A stretch of DNA of 54,253 bases from an uncultured Eubacteriales bacterium (GTDB taxonomy: Bacteria > Bacillota > Clostridia > Christensenellales > Aristaeellaceae): NCBI GenBank assembly GCA_902793605.1, contig CADBEB010000031.1, positions 1 through 54,253 on the forward strand, given 5' to 3'. Of the stretch, positions 30,951 to 39,177 are shown piece by piece. The translations under genes were made by a program, and so were the position numbers. The first letter of the stretch is position 1. Each line of letters begins with the position of its first letter. Under the pieces are notes generated by a model. That model searched no databases. It was given only the letters and a program-made list of their open reading frames with translations, and was not told the DNA's origin.

Positions 30951-32556
30951 ACTCCCGGACAACATCTGCCGCCGCGCCGATGAATCCCAGGAACAGCGGA
31001 TGCGGCTTGTTCGGCCGGCTCTTGAATTCGGGATGGAACTGTACTCCGACGAAGAATTCTTCTTCCGGGATCTCGATCGTCTCCACCAGACGCCCGTCGG
31101 GAGACAGGCCGGACAGGCAGAGCCCGGCATCCTGCAGCGCATCCCGGTAGTCGTTGGCGAATTCATACCGGTGCCGGTGCCGCTCGCTGATCTCCGTCTT
31201 CCCGTAGCAGCGGGCGATAACCGTGCCCTTCTTCAATTCGCAGGGGTATTTCCCCAGCCGCAGCGTGCCGCCCTTGTCGATCTCGTCGTTCTGGCCCGGC
31301 ATGAAGTCGATCACCTTGTGCGGCGCCGCGTCGTCAAACTCGCCGGAATTGGCCCCCGCCAGTCCGGCCTTGTTCCGCGCGTACTCAATCACCGCGATCT
31401 GCATCCCGAGGCAGATCCCGAAGTACGGGATGTGATGCTCCCGGGCGTATTTTGCCGTCAGGATCATCCCTTCGATGCCGCGGCTGCCGAAACCGCCGGG
31501 AACGATGATTCCCTGGATGCCTTCCAGCGTGCTGTCGATGTTCCCTTCGTCCAGGTTCTCGGAATCGATCCACTCGATCTTTACCCGCGTATCCAGCGCG
31601 TAGCCGGCATGCCGCAGCGCCTCCGCCACGGAGAGATACGCGTCATGCAGCTGCGTGTATTTCCCGACCAATGCGATCCGGCAGCTATGGTTCTGGTGGC
31701 GGATTCGCTCAACCATCTCCCGCCATTCAGCCAGATCCGGTGTCGGCGCGTCGATGTGCAGCTCCCGGCAGATGATGGACGAGAGGTTTGCTTCCTCCAG
31801 CATCAGCGGGGCCTCATACAGGATCGGCTGCGTCATGTTCTCGATCACGCAGTCCGGTTTGACGTTGCAGAAGTGGGCGATCTTGCTGAAGATGGAATCG
31901 TCCGTAATCTTTTCATCTACCCGCAGCACAATGATGTTCGGTGTGATTCCCATGCCCTGCAGTTCCTTCACGGAGTGCTGCGTGGGTTTGGACTTGTGCT
32001 CGCCGCTGGCTTTCAGATACGGCACCAGCGTCACATGGACATACAGCGCGTTCTCCCGGCCGACCTCGATGCCGACCTGCCGGATCGCTTCGATGAACGG
32101 CTGGCTCTCGATGTCGCCGATCGTGCCGCCGATCTCGGTAATGACGACGTCCGCGTCCGTCTTCTCGCCGACCCGGTAGATGAACCGCTTGATCTCGTCC
32201 GTCACGTGCGGGATGATCTGGACCGTCGATCCAAGATATCCGCCCTGCCGCTCCTTGTGGAGCACGTTGGAAAACACCTTCCCGGTCGTCAGGTTGGAAT
32301 ATTTGTTCAGATCCTCGTCGATGAACCGCTCATAGTGGCCGAGGTCCAGATCCGTTTCCGCGCCGTCCTCCGTCACATAGACTTCGCCGTGCTGGTAGGG
32401 GCTCATCGTGCCGGGATCCACGTTGATGTAGGGGTCAAGCTTCTGTGCCGCGACCTTCAGCCCGCGAGCCTTCAACAGCCGTCCGATGGACGCCGCCGTA
32501 ATTCCTTTTCCAAGGCCGGACACCACGCCGCCTGTCACAAAAATATACTTGGGCAT
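30949..32556 (-). CDS. pyrG: CTP synthase
   Basis: 535 aa, normal length. The amidoligase domain starts '[19 protein letters not shown]' with the P-loop-like nucleotide site, then '[20 protein letters not shown]'. The glutaminase domain (~290-535) has the nucleophile in '[15 protein letters not shown]' and the His-Glu pair in '[13 protein letters not shown]'. It converts UTP to CTP using glutamine. It follows dapL by 29 bases and glmS lies beyond that, all on the minus strand, so glmS-dapL-pyrG is a likely operon transcribed from the leader upstream of glmS. Confidence 0.97.
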   Translation of the reverse strand: MPKYIFVTGGVVSGLGKGITAASIGRLLKARGLKVAAQKLDPYINVDPGTMSPYQHGEVYVTEDGAETDLDLGHYERFIDEDLNKYSNLTTGKVFSNVLHKERQGGYLGSTVQIIPHVTDEIKRFIYRVGEKTDADVVITEIGGTIGDIESQPFIEAIRQVGIEVGRENALYVHVTLVPYLKASGEHKSKPTQHSVKELQGMGITPNIIVLRVDEKITDDSIFSKIAHFCNVKPDCVIENMTQPILYEAPLMLEEANLSSIICRELHIDAPTPDLAEWREMVERIRHQNHSCRIALVGKYTQLHDAYLSVAEALRHAGYALDTRVKIEWIDSENLDEGNIDSTLEGIQGIIVPGGFGSRGIEGMILTAKYAREHHIPYFGICLGMQIAVIEYARNKAGLAGANSGEFDDAAPHKVIDFMPGQNDEIDKGGTLRLGKYPCELKKGTVIARCYGKTEISERHRHRYEFANDYRDALQDAGLCLSGLSPDGRLVETIEIPEEEFFVGVQFHPEFKSRPNKPHPLFLGFIGAAADVVRE

Positions 32557-32585
32557 CGTTCTCTCTCCTCTTCCCGTTCCTGTTC

Positions 32586-33773
32586 TTAGCCCTGTTTCAG
32601 CAGCTTTTTTATCCGCTCCGCCGCGATCTTCGTGTCCACCGGATTGCCGAAGGAGGACAGCCGGAAGAACCCTTCTCCGCTTGTCCCGAAGCCTTCGCCC
32701 GGCGTTCCGACCACCTGGATCTCATTCAGCAGCAGGTCGAAGAAATCCCAGCTCTTCATCCCGTCCGGGCAGGCCATCCAGATATATGGTGCGTTCTTTC
32801 CACCCCAGTACCGGATCCCGCACTCGTCCAGCGCGTCCATCAGCACCCGGGCGTTCTCCTTGTAATGCCGGATGTTCCCGTGTATCTGCCGGAGGCCTTC
32901 CCCCTTGAGCACGGCGGCCCCCGCCTTCTGCAGGATGTAGGAGATGCCGTTCGTCTTCGTCGTCCGGTTCCGCACCCACATTGCGTTCAGGTTCATCCCC
33001 TCCCGCTCCAGCTCCTTCGGGATCACCGTGTATCCCAGCCGGGTGCCGGTCCAGCCGGCTGTCTTGGAGAAGGAACAGATCTCAATCGCACAGGTCCTTG
33101 CTCCCGGAACCTCAAAGATGCTGTGAGGCAGGTTTCCCTCGACAAACGCCTCGTATGCAGCGTCGAACAGGATCACTGCCCCGCGGCGGTTGGCATAGTC
33201 CACCCAGGCCTGCAGTCCCTCCCGGTCGTATACCGCCCCGGTCGGATTGCTCGGGGAGCAGAGATAGACCAGGTCCGCTTCGATGTCGTCCGATGGCAGA
33301 GGCAGGAAGTTGTTCTCCGGCCTGGCCGTCAGGAACAGGACTTTCCGTCCCGCCATGATGCTCGCATCCACGTATGCCGGATAGGCCGGCTGCGTGATCA
33401 GCGCCGGGGAAACTGGGTCAAACAGGTCCAGAATATCGCCGAGCTCGTCGCTCGCGCCGCTTGAAACGAAGATCTCCGCCGGGTCCAGCTTCACGTTCCT
33501 CCGCGCATAATAACCCGCCACTGCCTCCCGGAATTCCGGAATGCCGCATTCCGGTGTGTAGCCGTGGAAGGTCTTTTCCTTTGCCTGCTCGTCCACCGCG
33601 GCATGCAGTGCCTGGATCGCCACATCGCACAGCGGGCGGGAAACGTCACCGATCCCCAGCCGGTATAGCGGAAGGTCCGGATGCTTCTCCCGGTATGCCT
33701 CCACTTTCTGCGCGATATGGAAGAACAGATAGGATTCCTTCAGGTTTCCGTAGTTCTGGTTTGGGATCAGCAT
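32586..33773 (-). CDS. dapL: LL-diaminopimelate aminotransferase
   Basis: 395 aa. A class I/II PLP aminotransferase with the DapL start '[18 protein letters not shown]' and '[13 protein letters not shown]'. '[18 protein letters not shown]' is at the PLP ring, and the Schiff-base lysine is in '[19 protein letters not shown]'; 'FFRLSSFG' holds the carboxylate Arg. It makes LL-DAP directly from tetrahydrodipicolinate and glutamate, a one-step lysine/peptidoglycan route found in many Clostridia. It sits between glmS and pyrG, joining cell-wall precursor synthesis with amidotransferases. Confidence 0.95.
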   Translation of the reverse strand: MLIPNQNYGNLKESYLFFHIAQKVEAYREKHPDLPLYRLGIGDVSRPLCDVAIQALHAAVDEQAKEKTFHGYTPECGIPEFREAVAGYYARRNVKLDPAEIFVSSGASDELGDILDLFDPVSPALITQPAYPAYVDASIMAGRKVLFLTARPENNFLPLPSDDIEADLVYLCSPSNPTGAVYDREGLQAWVDYANRRGAVILFDAAYEAFVEGNLPHSIFEVPGARTCAIEICSFSKTAGWTGTRLGYTVIPKELEREGMNLNAMWVRNRTTKTNGISYILQKAGAAVLKGEGLRQIHGNIRHYKENARVLMDALDECGIRYWGGKNAPYIWMACPDGMKSWDFFDLLLNEIQVVGTPGEGFGTSGEGFFRLSSFGNPVDTKIAAERIKKLLKQG

Positions 33774-33794
33774 GGCGTTTGTCCTCTCTTCTTT

Positions 33795-35663
33795 TTATTC
33801 CACCGTGACGCTCTTTGCCAGGTTCCTCGGTTTATCCACGTCCAGGCCCCGGTTGACGCTCGTGTAGTATCCCAGCAGCTGCAGCGGGATCACTGCCAGC
33901 GAGGCCATGAAGTGCTGGTCTGTCTTGGGAATGTAGACCGTAAAGTTTACCGAGTCCTCCACGGAAAAGTTTCCGTTCGTCGTAATCCCCAACAGATAAG
34001 CGCCGCGGGACTTGCACTCCATCATGTTGGAGACCGTCTTCTCGTATAGCTCCTTCTGCGTCAGCACACCGATCACCAGCGTGTTATTCTCGATCAGGCT
34101 GATTGTCCCGTGCTTCAGTTCGCCGGCCGCGTAGGCTTCCGAGTGGATGTAGCTGATCTCCTTCATCTTCAGGCTGCCTTCCAGGCTGATCGCGTAGTCC
34201 AGCCCCCGACCGATGAAGAAGATGTCGTGCGTGTTCGCCATTTTGGAGGAGAACCACTGCAGCCGTTCCTTTTCCTCCAGGACCCGCCTCATCTTGTCCG
34301 GCAGTGTCGCCAGTTCCCCGAGCATCTCCCTCACCTGATCCGCCGTCATCTTTTCCCGGATACCGGCCATATGGATGGCCAGGATGTCCGCGGCAACCAG
34401 CTGCGCACTGTAGGCCTTCGTCGTGGCCACTGCGATCTCAGGCCCTGCCATGGTGTAGAGCACGTGGTCCGCTTCCCGCGCGATCGTCGATCCAATCACG
34501 TTCACGATGGCAAGCGTCGCGGCACCCCGTTCCTTCGCTACCCGTAGGGCCGCCAGGCTGTCCGCGGTCTCGCCGCTCTGGCTGATGATGATCACCAGTG
34601 TCTTCCGGTCTATCGGGATATTCCGGTAGCGAAATTCCGATGCCAGCTCCACCCGCACCGGGATCCCCGCCAGGTCCTCGATCACATACTGCGCCGCCAT
34701 CCCGACGTGCCACGCGGATCCGCAGGCCACGATATCGATCTGTCCGATCTCGCGGATCATTTCGTCCGTCAGTCCCGTCTCCGTCAGGTCGATCTGCCCG
34801 TCCTTCACCAGGCTGTTCAGCGTATCCCGGACGGCCTGCGGCTGCTCATGGATTTCCTTGAGCATGAAGTGCTCGTAGCCGCCCTTTTCCGCCGCCTCGG
34901 CGTCCCATGTGATCTCTGTCAGCGGCACGCTCACTTCGTCGCCGTTCAGGTCGAAGAAGGTCACTTTCCCCGGCGCGACCCTGGCCACCTGCAGGTTGCC
35001 GATATAGTGGACCTGCCGGGTGTATTTCAGGATCGCCGGAACGTCGGAGGCAAGGTAGGATTCCTTCTCGTCCACTCCGATGATCAGCGGAGAATCCTTC
35101 CGTGCGGCAAAGATCTCGTCCGGATAATCCTTAAACATCAAAGCCAGTGCATAGCTCCCGCGAATACGGACCATGCACCGGGTGATCGCGTCCACCGGAC
35201 CGATCTTGTATTTCTTGTAGTAGTAGTCCACCAGCTTCACGGCCACTTCCGTGTCCGTATCGCTGTAGAAGGTATACCCGTGCCGCAGCAGCTTTTCCTT
35301 CAGCTCGGTATAATTCTCGATGATGCCATTGTGGACACCCGCGACATCCGATTCCACCGTGCCGCTGCCCGATCCGGAGCAGTTGCCGCTGACATGCGGA
35401 TGGGCATTGACGACGCTGGGATCTCCGTGGGTCGCCCAGCGTGTATGTCCGATCCCGCAGCACCCGGCCAGCGCGCGTCCCTGGTCCGTCTTGTCGGCCA
35501 GGTGATACAGCTTTCCGGTGGCTTTCACCACCTCTGCCAGCGCCGTTCCGTTCCGCACGGCCAGCCCGGCCGAGTCATATCCCCTGTATTCCAGCCGGCT
35601 CAGGCTGTCCAGAAGGATCGGCGCTGCCTGCCGGTGCCCTGTATATCCAACGATTCCGCACAT
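33795..35663 (-). CDS. glmS: Glutamine:fructose-6-phosphate aminotransferase
   Basis: 622 aa from ATG 35663 (GGGAGG eight bases upstream). After Met removal Cys1 is the glutaminase nucleophile (MCGIVGYTGHRQ), with 'RLEYRGYDSAGLAV' and 'GIGHTRWATHG'. Two SIS domains (~290-600) carry 'ACGSAWHVGMAAQYVIEDLA' and 'ISQSGETADSLAALR'. It makes glucosamine-6-phosphate for peptidoglycan. First gene of glmS-dapL-pyrG. The leader lacks the glmS ribozyme usual in Bacillota and instead contains a terminator-like hairpin and two similar stem-loops. Confidence 0.97.
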   Translation of the reverse strand: MCGIVGYTGHRQAAPILLDSLSRLEYRGYDSAGLAVRNGTALAEVVKATGKLYHLADKTDQGRALAGCCGIGHTRWATHGDPSVVNAHPHVSGNCSGSGSGTVESDVAGVHNGIIENYTELKEKLLRHGYTFYSDTDTEVAVKLVDYYYKKYKIGPVDAITRCMVRIRGSYALALMFKDYPDEIFAARKDSPLIIGVDEKESYLASDVPAILKYTRQVHYIGNLQVARVAPGKVTFFDLNGDEVSVPLTEITWDAEAAEKGGYEHFMLKEIHEQPQAVRDTLNSLVKDGQIDLTETGLTDEMIREIGQIDIVACGSAWHVGMAAQYVIEDLAGIPVRVELASEFRYRNIPIDRKTLVIIISQSGETADSLAALRVAKERGAATLAIVNVIGSTIAREADHVLYTMAGPEIAVATTKAYSAQLVAADILAIHMAGIREKMTADQVREMLGELATLPDKMRRVLEEKERLQWFSSKMANTHDIFFIGRGLDYAISLEGSLKMKEISYIHSEAYAAGELKHGTISLIENNTLVIGVLTQKELYEKTVSNMMECKSRGAYLLGITTNGNFSVEDSVNFTVYIPKTDQHFMASLAVIPLQLLGYYTSVNRGLDVDKPRNLAKSVTVE

Positions 35664-35714
35664 ATCATGATCCTCCCAATCCTTCATCAGTAAAGGCAAT
35701 CGCCTAAGGTTTCA

Positions 35715-35780
35715 AAAGGGCGATCGGAAAGCCCTTTGGCCGAAGAGGTTTAAGGAAGCGATCGGAAAACCTCCTTAAAC
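35715..35780 (-). ncRNA. Tandem hairpins with matching loops in the glmS leader
   Basis: Minus-strand RNA folds GTTTAAGGA/TCCTTAAAC (35780-35748) and AAAGGGC/GCCCTTT (35737-35715). Both loops contain TTTCCGATCG. They lie between the leader terminator and the glmS start. The duplication of loop but not stem suggests a binding site for a protein or small RNA. Confidence 0.55.
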
Positions 35781-35789
35781 TCAAAAACA

Positions 35790-35820
35790 GGCAATGGGGC
35801 CCATACCTGACCCCATTGCC
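35790..35820 (-). terminator. Terminator-like hairpin in the glmS leader with ANTAR-type loop
   Basis: On the minus strand GGCAATGGGG (35820-35811) pairs perfectly with CCCCATTGCC (35799-35790), then TGTTTTTG. It also ends the amt gene upstream. An alternative fold GGC-AATGGG-GTC at its 5' edge gives a hexaloop with A1 and G4, as in the amt, glnA and asnB leaders. Confidence 0.75.
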
Positions 35821-35832
35821 ATGTTCCATAGG

Positions 35833-35861
35833 ATCATAACATGATTATCTCATTTCGTCAA
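35833..35861 (-). promoter_or_regulatory. glmS operon promoter
   Basis: On the minus strand TTGACG (35861-35856), a 17-base spacer and TATGAT (35838-35833). The hairpin starts ~13 bases after the -10 box. Confidence 0.65.
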
Positions 35862-35877
35862 TACGTTATAATACATT

Positions 35878-37599
35878 TTATTCTTCGGACTGCAGTGCGT
35901 CATATCCCTCCTCGCCTGTCCGCACGCGAATGACGTTCTCAACATCCTGGACAAAGATCTTGCCGTCGCCGATATGGCCGGTATACAGGACGCTACGCGC
36001 CGTATCCACGACCTCGCTGACCGGCACCTTGCTCACCACGATATCCACCTGCACCTTCGGCAGCAGCGTGACCTCCACCGGTGTGCCGCGATAGTACTCG
36101 GGCTTGCCCTTCTGCTGGCCGTAACCCATGACGTTCGTGACCGTCATACCCGTGATGCCGATGTTGTTCATCGCCTTCTTCAGGCTCTCCAGGCTGGCCG
36201 GGCGGCAGATGATCTGTACACGGGTATAGACCGGTTCGCCGGAGGCCTTCTCGGCCTTCTTCGCCGCAACAGGCACCGCTTCGGAAACCGGAGCTGCAGC
36301 CGGTGCGGAGGGAACCTGGGTAAACGCCGATGTGTCGATGCCGTCCTCCGGCATGATCGGGAATCCGGAGTAGGCCGTGAGCAGGCCGTGTTCGCTGCGA
36401 TCCAGGCCCATGATCTCGTCCGTCGTGTCCGCCCGCAGGCCGATCGTCTTCTTGATCAGCAGGAACACCACTGTGATGATCACTGCTGTCCAGCCGATCG
36501 TACACAGAACGCCAAGCAACTGGATGCCGAAGAATTTGAATCCGCCGCCGTAGAACACACCCTTCATGGTCGTGCCGCCGGTGGCAAGCAGGCCGGTCAG
36601 AATCGTACCGGTCGCGCCGCACACGCCATGCACGGAGATCGCGCCGACCGGGTCGTCGATCTTCGCGATCTTGTCGAAGAACTCAACGCTCAGCACCACC
36701 AGGATGCCGCAGACCAGGCCGATGATCGCCGCGCCGAAGGGATCGACCGCATCACACCCGGCCGTGATGCCGACCAGGCCGGCCAGTGCCGCGTTGAACG
36801 TCATGGAAACATCCGGCTTGCCGTAGCGCAGCCAGGTGAACAACATCGTCGTCAGCGTAGCCACCGCCGCCGCCAGGTTCGTGTTGAAGAACACAAGGGA
36901 GGCGCTGCCGATCAGTTCGTCACTGTCCATGCCGACCGTGGAGGCACCGTTGAACCCGAACCAGCAGAACCACAGGATGAATACGCCCAGCGCCGCAATC
37001 GACAGGTTGTGGCCGAGGATCGCCCGCGGTTTTCCATCCTTGCCGTATTTGCCGACACGGGGTCCGAGGATCTTCGCGCCAACCAACGCGCATACGCCGC
37101 CGACCATGTGAACCGCCGTCGATCCTGCAAAATCATGGAATCCCATCTCCGCCAGGAAGCCGCCGCCCCAGATCCAGTGACCGCTCACCGGGTAGATGAA
37201 CAGAGAAATCACCGCGGAATAAATGCAGTAGGCGGAGAACTTGGTCCGCTCTGCCATGGAGCCGGAGACGATCGTCGCGCTCGTTGCGCAGAAGACCGTC
37301 TGGAAGATCGCATAGGCCCACAGCGGCACACCTACCGGGAGAATGTGGCTGTAATCCTTCATGATGAAGGGATCGATCCAGCCGAACAGTGCCGTGCCCG
37401 CACCGAACATGATTCCATAACCGAACAGCCAGTACAGCGGGGTGCCGATACAGAAGTCCATCAGGTTCTTCATCAGAATATTGCCGGTATTCTTCGCGCG
37501 GGTGAAACCGGCCTCACACATGGCAAATCCTGCCTGCATGAAGAATACCAAAGCTGCACCCAGCAGTACCCAGATGGTGTTCGCTGCAGAGAATGTCAT
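35878..37599 (-). CDS. amt: Ammonium transporter fused to a C-terminal PII domain
   Basis: 573 aa. Residues 1 to ~410 form an Amt channel: 'NTIWVLLGAALVFFMQAGFA', 'DFAGSTAVHMVGGVCALVGA' with the pore His, and 'WFGFNGAS'. After a Pro/Ala-rich linker (~440-465) comes a complete PII-like domain with the T-loop 'GYGQQKGKPEYYRGTPVEV' (Tyr of YYRG at the uridylylation position) and 'GDGKIFVQDVENVIRVRTGE'. A PII fused in cis would gate its own channel in response to 2-oxoglutarate/ATP. No separate glnB/glnK is seen here. Its leader carries an ANTAR-type hairpin. Confidence 0.95.
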   Translation of the reverse strand: MTFSAANTIWVLLGAALVFFMQAGFAMCEAGFTRAKNTGNILMKNLMDFCIGTPLYWLFGYGIMFGAGTALFGWIDPFIMKDYSHILPVGVPLWAYAIFQTVFCATSATIVSGSMAERTKFSAYCIYSAVISLFIYPVSGHWIWGGGFLAEMGFHDFAGSTAVHMVGGVCALVGAKILGPRVGKYGKDGKPRAILGHNLSIAALGVFILWFCWFGFNGASTVGMDSDELIGSASLVFFNTNLAAAVATLTTMLFTWLRYGKPDVSMTFNAALAGLVGITAGCDAVDPFGAAIIGLVCGILVVLSVEFFDKIAKIDDPVGAISVHGVCGATGTILTGLLATGGTTMKGVFYGGGFKFFGIQLLGVLCTIGWTAVIITVVFLLIKKTIGLRADTTDEIMGLDRSEHGLLTAYSGFPIMPEDGIDTSAFTQVPSAPAAAPVSEAVPVAAKKAEKASGEPVYTRVQIICRPASLESLKKAMNNIGITGMTVTNVMGYGQQKGKPEYYRGTPVEVTLLPKVQVDIVVSKVPVSEVVDTARSVLYTGHIGDGKIFVQDVENVIRVRTGEEGYDALQSEE

Positions 37600-37625
37600 T
37601 CAGATCACTTCCATTTCCTTGTTTT

Positions 37626-37677
37626 TCCAACAAAAAGAGGCGCCGGATGCTTTTGCACACCCTTGCGCCTTGTTGGA
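37626..37677 (-). promoter_or_regulatory. amt leader terminator/ANTAR-type hairpin
   Basis: On the minus strand AGGCGC (37670-37665) pairs with GCGCCT (37643-37638), followed by CTTTTTGTT, framed by TCCAACA/TGTTGGA. The 5' arm can alternatively fold as GCGC-AAGGGT-GTGC, a hexaloop with A1 and G4. It lies between promoter and start codon, so it is an attenuator rather than the gltD terminator. Confidence 0.7.
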
Positions 37678-37685
37678 TTGCACGA

Positions 37686-37714
37686 ATTGTATACTGTATC
37701 CCAAATCCTGTCAA
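37686..37714 (-). promoter_or_regulatory. amt promoter
   Basis: On the minus strand TTGACA (37714-37709), a 17-base spacer and TACAAT (37691-37686), between the gltD stop and the leader hairpin. Confidence 0.7.
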
Positions 37715-37760
37715 TACCCTTTTTGTACTCCGGCTGTTTTTCCCGGCCAGACCTTTTTCA

Positions 37761-39173
37761 TCAAGGGATCGGTTCAGTAAGGAATCGGTCGACCTCTTTC
37801 GCCGCGGCCCGGCCGTCCGCCAGCGCCCGCACCACCAGGGACTGGCCCGTCCGCATATCGCCGGCGCTGAACAGTCGCCCGCTCAGGTGATGGCTCCCGT
37901 CCTCCGGCATCAGCCGTCCCCGGCCATCCGCCTGCAGGGCAAACCGTTCAAGTGTTTTGTTTTCGCAGCCAACAAAGCCCGCCGCGATCAGCAGCAGTTC
38001 ACATTCCAGTTCCTTTTCGCTTCCGGCCACCTGCTCGGATTTCCCCTCCGGTGTCCTGCGCAGCTGTACGGTCTCCAGGCCGGCGATCCTCCCCGCCTCG
38101 TCCTTCCGGATGCTCTTCACCGTCGTTTCATACACCCGTGGATCCGCGCCCTGCCGGAAGATTGCCTCCAGCTGCCCGTAGTCGGTCCGCAGCACGCGGG
38201 GCCATTCCGGCCAGGGATTCGCCTGCGTCCGCTCTTCCGGCGGCGCAGGCATCATTTCCAGTTGGGTCACGGATGCGCAGCCCTGCCGCAACGCGGTTCC
38301 GACGCAGTCGTTGCCTGTGTCTCCGCCGCCGACGACAATCACATGTTTCCCTTCTGCCGTGCAGGAAGGACTCCCGCCGTCCAGTACCGCTTTGGTCGCC
38401 GCCGTCAGGTAGTCCACCGCGAACATCACGCCCTGCGTGTCCGTGTGTTCCACGTTCAGGGTGCGGGGTTTCCGCGCACCGCCGCACAGGAGGATCGCGT
38501 CAAACCCCTGCAGTTCCTCCGGAATCGCCTCCCGGTTCAGCTCAAACCGGACACCCTCTTCTTCCATCAGGCGGATCCGGCGCTCCACGATGCGCTTGGG
38601 CAGCTTCATGTTCGGAATACCGTAGGTCAGCAGTCCTCCCGCCCGGTCCGCCTTCTCGATCACCGTCACGCTGTGTCCCATCCGGTTCAGCAGGTCTGCC
38701 GCAGCCAGGCCGGAGGGACCGCTGCCGATCACGGCTACGCGCTTCCCCGTACGTTCCAGGGGAAGCCGTGGATGGATCCAGCCGTTGGCAAAGCCGGTCT
38801 CGATCAGGTACAGCTCGTTGTCCCGGTTGGTTACTCCGTCGTTTTCCAGATTGCACGCCTTCTCGCACAGCGCGGGACATACGTGTCCCGTAAACTCCGG
38901 AAACGGCGCCGTCTGCAGCAGGCGGTTCAGTGCCTCCCGCTCCAGCCCGCGGTACAGCAGGTCGTTCCACTCCGGAATCAGGTTGTGCAGCGGGCACCCG
39001 AAGTCGCTCTGGCAGAAGGGAACCCCGCAGTTCATGCACCGGGAAGCCTGCGCACGCCGCGCGTCTTCGCCCTGTCCCGTATGCAGGTCTTCGAAGTCGC
39101 AAAGCCGCACCGCCTCGCTCCGGTAGGGATTCTCTGTCCGGATTGTCTCCAGGAATCCTGTTGCGCTGCCCAT
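37761..39173 (-). CDS. gltD: Glutamate synthase small subunit
   Basis: 470 aa. The N-terminal part has two cysteine clusters for [4Fe-4S] centres ('ASRCMNCGVPFCQSDFGCPL' and 'CPALCEKACNL'). The FAD-binding motif is 'RVAVIGSGPSGLAAADLL' and the NADPH motif 'VIVVGGGDTGNDCVGTALRQG'; it ends with 'GRLFSAGDMRTGQSLVV'. It passes electrons from NADPH to GltB. The start lies four bases after the gltB stop: same operon. Ends in front of the amt promoter. Confidence 0.96.
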   Translation of the reverse strand: MGSATGFLETIRTENPYRSEAVRLCDFEDLHTGQGEDARRAQASRCMNCGVPFCQSDFGCPLHNLIPEWNDLLYRGLEREALNRLLQTAPFPEFTGHVCPALCEKACNLENDGVTNRDNELYLIETGFANGWIHPRLPLERTGKRVAVIGSGPSGLAAADLLNRMGHSVTVIEKADRAGGLLTYGIPNMKLPKRIVERRIRLMEEEGVRFELNREAIPEELQGFDAILLCGGARKPRTLNVEHTDTQGVMFAVDYLTAATKAVLDGGSPSCTAEGKHVIVVGGGDTGNDCVGTALRQGCASVTQLEMMPAPPEERTQANPWPEWPRVLRTDYGQLEAIFRQGADPRVYETTVKSIRKDEAGRIAGLETVQLRRTPEGKSEQVAGSEKELECELLLIAAGFVGCENKTLERFALQADGRGRLMPEDGSHHLSGRLFSAGDMRTGQSLVVRALADGRAAAKEVDRFLTEPIP

Positions 39174-39177
39174 ACGC

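Noticed and set aside
35700..35862. glmS ribozyme in the glmS leader
   Set aside because: The conserved ribozyme core was not found; the leader is explained by a promoter, a terminator-like stem and two small hairpins.
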